From Amoebidium appalachense (taxonomy: Eukaryota; Ichthyosporea), in assembly GCA_963693365.1 (NCBI GenBank), contig CAVNZM010000001.1, positions 9,300,001 through 9,364,000 on the forward strand: a stretch of DNA of 64,000 bases, read 5' to 3'. The stretch's first letter is position 1. Each line of letters opens with the position of its first letter. The notes below the pieces were generated by a model. It searched no databases. It worked only from the letters and a program-made list of their open reading frames with translations, and was not told where the DNA came from. Below, piece by piece: positions 20,768 through 64,000 of the stretch. The translations under genes and the position numbers were made by a program.

Positions 20768-21700
20768 GAGGAGACGTCCCTGCCCGCAGGAGGGGGGGAG
20801 AGGGGGGACGGAGACGTTTGTTTCCGAGCCAACCATGTGTATGTAATTACAGAGCTGCCAGATGTGCGTGTGCGTGTGTGTGAATTTCGGATACATAGGC
20901 AAACTGCAACAAAAAGAAAGTTACCATTACTGATCAAGAGATACTGTGCCGTGGGTGTTAAAGTATCATCTCTGTCACTGGGCAACGGTTTTGTGTACGC
21001 ATGGGGGTTGGTGCATGCTTGTGTGGTGGGGGAGGATTTGCGCACGTGTACACTGTGTGCGTGTGTGTGCGTGAGTCATATGTTTGTGTGATTGTGCCGT
21101 GCGAATGTGTGTGTGTGTGCGTGTGGGTTGTGTGTGTGTGTGTGTGTGGGGGGGGGGGGGGTTACGTGCATACATGGGCACCTTTATTCGCTGCTATTTA
21201 TTACACGAATGGCTTTTTTGTACTCATCTATTTTTTAAAAATAGTTACATAGTTCCCTAATATAATGTGATTTTGGGCCATACAATGGCCACTTGTCGAC
21301 CGAACCTTCAAAAAAACTTTGGACCTATGGTGAGGCTGTGCAGATTCATGCACGTGCATGTTTATGTGTGTGTGCGTGCGAGTGTGCGTGTCCACATGGA
21401 AACATCTTGAATCCTACAGAGCTATGTTAACATGTTAATCTGGGTGCCACCGCCCATTCAACAAACCAACACCTGAGTGTTAGAAACTTTAAATTCAACT
21501 CCATGATTACTTAGCCACATGACCCCCCCCCCCCCCCCCCCCCTCCCCCCCCATCAGACACACACACACACACACACAACCACCCAACCACTCTATCCCT
21601 CTGGCCATCGAGCTTTCAACATAGACGCAAAACGAAATCCGAAACTTTCGCAATTATTCAGTCATACATTCAAATCAACCACCCTCTTCGCTTTTGCACT
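18500..21700. other. Spacer downstream of MMACHC and CDAN1
   Basis: Convergent 3' ends of MMACHC (+) and CDAN1 (-) bound this stretch. Contents: C run near 18607-18648, CA arrays 18990-19110 and 19340-19376, G runs near 19540-19595, 20132-20169 and 20262-20310, a C tract 20449-20480, and GT-then-G tracts 20690-20766 and 21106-21161. A SINE-like insertion at 19828-19988 is listed separately. No gene was recognised. Confidence 0.6.
19828..19988 (+). mobile_element. SINE-like insertion with 14-bp target duplication
   Basis: The 14-mer GGATGTAGGCTATG occurs at 19828-19841 and again at 19975-19988. Between the copies lie 133 bp that end in a tail of AAAT repeats (about 19941-19974). This is the hallmark of target-primed retrotransposition. 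The body has an imperfect hairpin (CCCCTGAGG paired with CCTTAGGGG near 19900-19918). I could not assign a tRNA- or 5S-derived head with confidence. The tail differs from the dinucleotide arrays elsewhere. Confidence 0.8.
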
Positions 21701-21707
21701 CTTGCAC

Positions 21708-45288
<23,581 letters not shown>

Positions 45289-45440
45289 GGTGTCGGAAAG
45301 AAATGGAAGCACGGTGAGGCAGTGAAGAGCGAGGAAGGGGGGTAACGGAGGGGCTGCTTTTTATGCCTCCTGAAGTTGAAATTTTGAATACTATCTCTCT
45401 CCTGTAATCCCCTCCCCCCCCTTCCCCTCCCTTCCCCCCA

Positions 45441-45501
<61 letters not shown>

Positions 45502-46166
45502 ACCACCACCACTACCACCACCACACCACCTAAAACTCACCATCCCCTCCTCTCTGGTCCGAGAATGGGTGTACGTGAAAAAGAAAAATAACGTGTGCCT
45601 GAAATAAAAGGATGGACCAAATAGGTATGGGGGGGAAAGAGCGGTGTACAATGTGAGGCATGGATGCCGGCACACGGCCGCCACACACACGCACACACAC
45701 ACAACGCAGTAAACGTACAACCTCACACACACACCCCCAGCCATACACCCGCACACCCACACCACACAGACCACTCTCAACACCCAGCTCAAATACCTTA
45801 GTGCAGCGTTAGTTCCTGACTCAGCCCACGCCCCATCTCTTTCAGCGAGTATTCCAAACTATCATCACAATTCTATCCATTTTCTGGACACTAATTCATG
45901 TTGGTTTCTGGGAAGAGCTCTATCCTAGTCGGCCATATCCTAACCTCCTAAGGCATACAAGTAAAGTAAAACTGAACAGAAAGCGCCCGAGTGTCCAAGC
46001 TGGGCCGATAACCGCAAAATTGCACCCCAAATTTAGGCTCAAAATGAATGGCAAAGCCCCCAGGCATGAGGGCTCATTTTAAGCTGTCAAATATTGCTAA
46101 ATGTGAATGTAAATCCAGTCAGGATTTGTTAAAAGCCCCTTTTACCTTGGCGCCAGATTTGAATTC
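45289..46166. promoter_or_regulatory. Head-to-head CDAN1/ANAPC4 intergenic region
   Basis: The CDAN1 ATG (45288, minus) and ANAPC4 ATG (46167, plus) diverge across 878 bp, so both promoters must lie here unless 5' UTR introns exist. The CDAN1-proximal half has a CA array (45444-45500) and C-rich tracts. The ANAPC4-proximal 350 bp are unique sequence without arrays. No TATA box or other core element stands out. Extent is inferred from the coding starts. Confidence 0.55.
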
Positions 46167-61631
<15,465 letters not shown>

Positions 61632-61797
61632 GGCGAATGATTTAATGTTATGTTTTTATTTTTATTTTTAATGTTTGTTTTTTTTTCCTCTATGCATTCA
61701 CTTTGTACACATTGTAGTTTTTCTCAGGCCATGCACTTGTAATGGCTTCAGTTGGCTATGTCAAGACCTCACCACCACCACACACACGCGCGCGCGA

Positions 61798-61839
<42 letters not shown>

Positions 61840-63162
61840 ACACGTGGCACAGCTTTTTCTTGACCTCCCACCATATCTCCTCTTCTCTTTCTCTCTCTCC
61901 CCCCCCCCCTCCCTCTCTCTCCCTCTCTCCCTCCCCCCACTCTCTCCTTCCCTCCCCCCACTCTCTCCCCCACCCCCCCCCCCCCCCCCCCCCCTCCACC
62001 CCCCCCAAAAATAAGCCACTACCTACCCACCTACTCACACGTGAAACCCATACACTCCTCTCCTCTCCCTCCCTCCCCCCCCCCTTCCCCCGCCTCCCTC
62101 CCTCCCTCCCTCCCTCCCTCCCTCCCTCCTTTCCGCTGCCATCTCCCTAATTCCTTCTTTGGCCATCAAATATGCATGAATGAAACGAATGGACTAGCTG
62201 AATTTGCTTGATTTCCCGTGAAGTTGGCGAAGACCTTTAGTGCACTGCCCTTAGAGAATCTTCAAGTTTCGCCAATGGCATCGAGTGAGGGCACATTTCT
62301 ATTAATAGATATTTGAAATCGTGGGCACCCAATCTCGTTAGGGGGGGGGGGGGGGGGGGGGGGGGGATGTGCTGTTTATTAACGACATGTAGGTGAGCTG
62401 TGATGAGTTGTCGGCACCAAGGCCAACAGTACTTCCACCCAACAAGATATACATGTACAAATCGATGTTACACTTACATCATACAGATTTTTATGTGGAG
62501 ATATAACCTATCAGATAGACATCGTATGTGGAGATATAGAATCTCGTTAGAGCTCTAGAATTGGCTTCAAAGTCAGTCAGCGTTACCTTTTTCGTCCCTT
62601 CGGCTCGTTTGTGTAGTCTTCTGGTCACGTCACAAACAAAAAAATATATATAATAAAAATAAAAAAATAAAAATGCCTATGTAACATATACATTTTTCTT
62701 GCCTTCGCGCCCAGCGAAATTTTGTTGAGGCTTGAGGTCAAACAACCAAGTCATGACTCAGGCGTCCGATCATTTAGTAGTCTGCTGCATATGACGTCAT
62801 GCAAACGGGAAGAATTGTGGGGAAAAAATGCTAAAATACAGAATATGGGACAACTTCAGACTAATTCAGGCCAGATCTAGAGCGTGTGTGCGTGCTTTTT
62901 CCCCAAATACAAAAGCTTCTCTCTCTCCCTCTCTCTCTCCCCCTCTCTCTCTATACCTCTCTTTCTCCCTCTTTCTCTCTCTCTGTATTCCGCTTACATT
63001 TAGACCACACACACGTACACTTTATATACCTTCAGCCACAGAAGTACAAACGTATATTGCTGCACTCAGCTGACAATTAGCTGAACATTGCACATTGGCC
63101 CATTCGTTAAGATCTTCCACGCAGTCATCTCTAATTGAGACCAGCTGCAGCACGGCGGCACA
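61632..63162. other. Spacer between ANAPC4 and the amidase gene
   Basis: ANAPC4 3' end, a CA array (61799-61835), CT and C-rich tracts (61885-62130) and a G run (62341-62366). From about 62370 to 63160 the sequence is mostly unique and free of long C/G runs. No gene was recognised. Confidence 0.6.
63021..63029 (+). promoter_or_regulatory. Possible TATA-like element before amidase gene
   Basis: TTTATATAC lies about 135 bases before the ATG at 63163. The position is plausible for a core promoter with a short leader, but no transcript start is visible. Confidence 0.3.
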
Positions 63163-63990
63163 ATGGCGGGTGCAAAACTACGACTGTGTCTTGTGCAAGC
63201 ACCATGCGTGGTGGGCGATGTACAGGCAAACCTCAAAACCTTGGTAGGAAAGGTGGAGGAATTAAAGCAGGATGCAGACATCATCGTCTTTGCTGAACTC
63301 TTCACAAGCGGGTACATGTTCCCGGCTGCAGACGCGGAGAAGCTTTCAGAGACGAAAGATGGAGAATCCTTTCAAGTGATGAGCAAATGTGCGCGCAAAA
63401 ACAATGTCGGCATCATTTACAATTTCCCTGAGAAGGATCCAGCGACGAGGAAGAGGTACATTTCGTCCATGTTTTTGGACAAAACCGGTGCCGAGCTCGT
63501 TTGCTACCGCAAAACGCATCTTTGGGACCCAACATTCGACTTTTTCGAGCGTGCAGTGTTTGTTGATGGTGACTCCCTCTGCCCCATCATCCCATTTCCA
63601 TGCGACGGAGGGACTGTAAACATCGGGCTTCTCGTCTGTTGGGATGTCGAACATCCCGAACCAGCACGCGCTTTGGCTCTAAGCGGAGCGGATTTGATCA
63701 TCGTTTGTGCAGCAAACACCGATTTGGATACCGTAAATTTGGTTGTGCGTGCGCGCGCGCTCGAGAATCTGGCATATGTTGCCTATTGCAACATGATGGG
63801 AGATCCGTTTTGCGGGAACAGCCAAGTCGCAGCGCCCACATCAGAGGTGGTGGAGAGGCTCGGGAACGATGAGGGGCATGTTGTGGTTGTGGTGGAGCCG
63901 CAGAACCCGGCATATGTTTTGAAGAGGGAGAGGAACCAGTTTTTCAGGGACAGGCAGGCTAGGTTGTATAAGGTGTTGGCGGAGGAATGA
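63163..63990 (+). CDS. Nitrilase-superfamily amidase, single exon
   Basis: A 275-codon uninterrupted gene from ATG (good context, ACAATGG) to TGA at 63988-63990. The Glu-Lys-Cys catalytic triad of carbon-nitrogen hydrolases is present. Glu45 is in FAELFTSGY, Lys117 in YRKTHLWD and Cys159 in LLVCWDVEHPE. Length and spacing are typical of a full catalytic domain. ALALSGADLIIV and VVRARALENLAYVAYCN are family landmarks after the nucleophile. Such enzymes hydrolyse amides via a thioester on the cysteine. The WDPTFDF..CWDVEHPE pattern looks closer to bacterial R-amidase-like members than to plant nitrilases, but substrate cannot be assigned. No signal peptide or membrane segment is seen, so it is probably cytosolic. 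It has no introns or tracts, unlike its neighbours, which leaves room for acquisition from bacteria. Confidence 0.94.
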   Translation: MAGAKLRLCLVQAPCVVGDVQANLKTLVGKVEELKQDADIIVFAELFTSGYMFPAADAEKLSETKDGESFQVMSKCARKNNVGIIYNFPEKDPATRKRYISSMFLDKTGAELVCYRKTHLWDPTFDFFERAVFVDGDSLCPIIPFPCDGGTVNIGLLVCWDVEHPEPARALALSGADLIIVCAANTDLDTVNLVVRARALENLAYVAYCNMMGDPFCGNSQVAAPTSEVVERLGNDEGHVVVVVEPQNPAYVLKRERNQFFRDRQARLYKVLAEE

Positions 63991-64000
63991 TGCCGGTTTT

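Overview
The window is nuclear DNA from an intron-rich eukaryote. No prokaryotic operons, Shine-Dalgarno sites, rRNA or tRNA were seen. Four protein genes are recognisable by family: MMACHC, codanin-1 (CDAN1), ANAPC4 and a nitrilase-fold amidase. A fifth gene encodes an unrecognised C2H2 zinc-finger protein, and there is one LINE-like reverse transcriptase ORF. Three of the genes are broken into short exons (24 to 953 nt) separated by introns filled with very long homopolymers (C or G runs of 15 to 50) and dinucleotide arrays (CA/GT, CT/GA). A gene set with both codanin-1 and MMACHC, plus many GT-AG introns, would suit a unicellular relative of animals or another protist. The lineage cannot be settled from the sequence alone.

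Layout. 1-3065: tract-rich spacer. 3066-4712 (-): single-exon C2H2 zinc-finger protein with a Pro/His-rich tail. 4713-6222: ordinary spacer. 6223-7929 (+): 5'-truncated non-LTR reverse transcriptase. 7930-12236: spacer with a 1.4-kb G-rich block. 12237-17618 (+): MMACHC (CblC), six exons. 17.6-21.7 kb: decayed tandem repeats, a SINE-like insertion with target-site duplication, and spacer. 45288-21708 (-): codanin-1, at least 27 coding exons over 23.6 kb. 45289-46166: shared head-to-head promoter region. 46167-61631 (+): ANAPC4, 18 exons and 815 codons; every junction was checked for reading phase. 61632-63162: spacer. 63163-63990 (+): intronless nitrilase-superfamily amidase.

How the genes relate. 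ANAPC4 (a platform subunit of the APC/C ubiquitin ligase) and codanin-1 (in animals a regulator of the histone chaperone ASF1) are divergently transcribed from one 0.88-kb interval. Both have cell-cycle or chromatin roles, so co-regulation is possible but unproven. MMACHC implies intracellular cobalamin processing. The amidase looks bacterial-like and lacks introns.

Most unusual signals. (1) CA arrays end exactly at acceptor AGs and GT arrays start at donors in many introns, so complementary intron ends could pair. (2) A 69-nt copy of the end of an ANAPC4 exon lies 161 bp downstream and differs at six positions, all synonymous. Two other exon ends with their donors are also copied into the following intron. 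(3) Codanin-1 carries three ASF1 B-domain-like motifs instead of the single one I recall in the human protein. (4) C runs nearly always sit 5' of A-containing repeats on the same strand. (5) A dispersed repeat family seems to carry some of these tracts.
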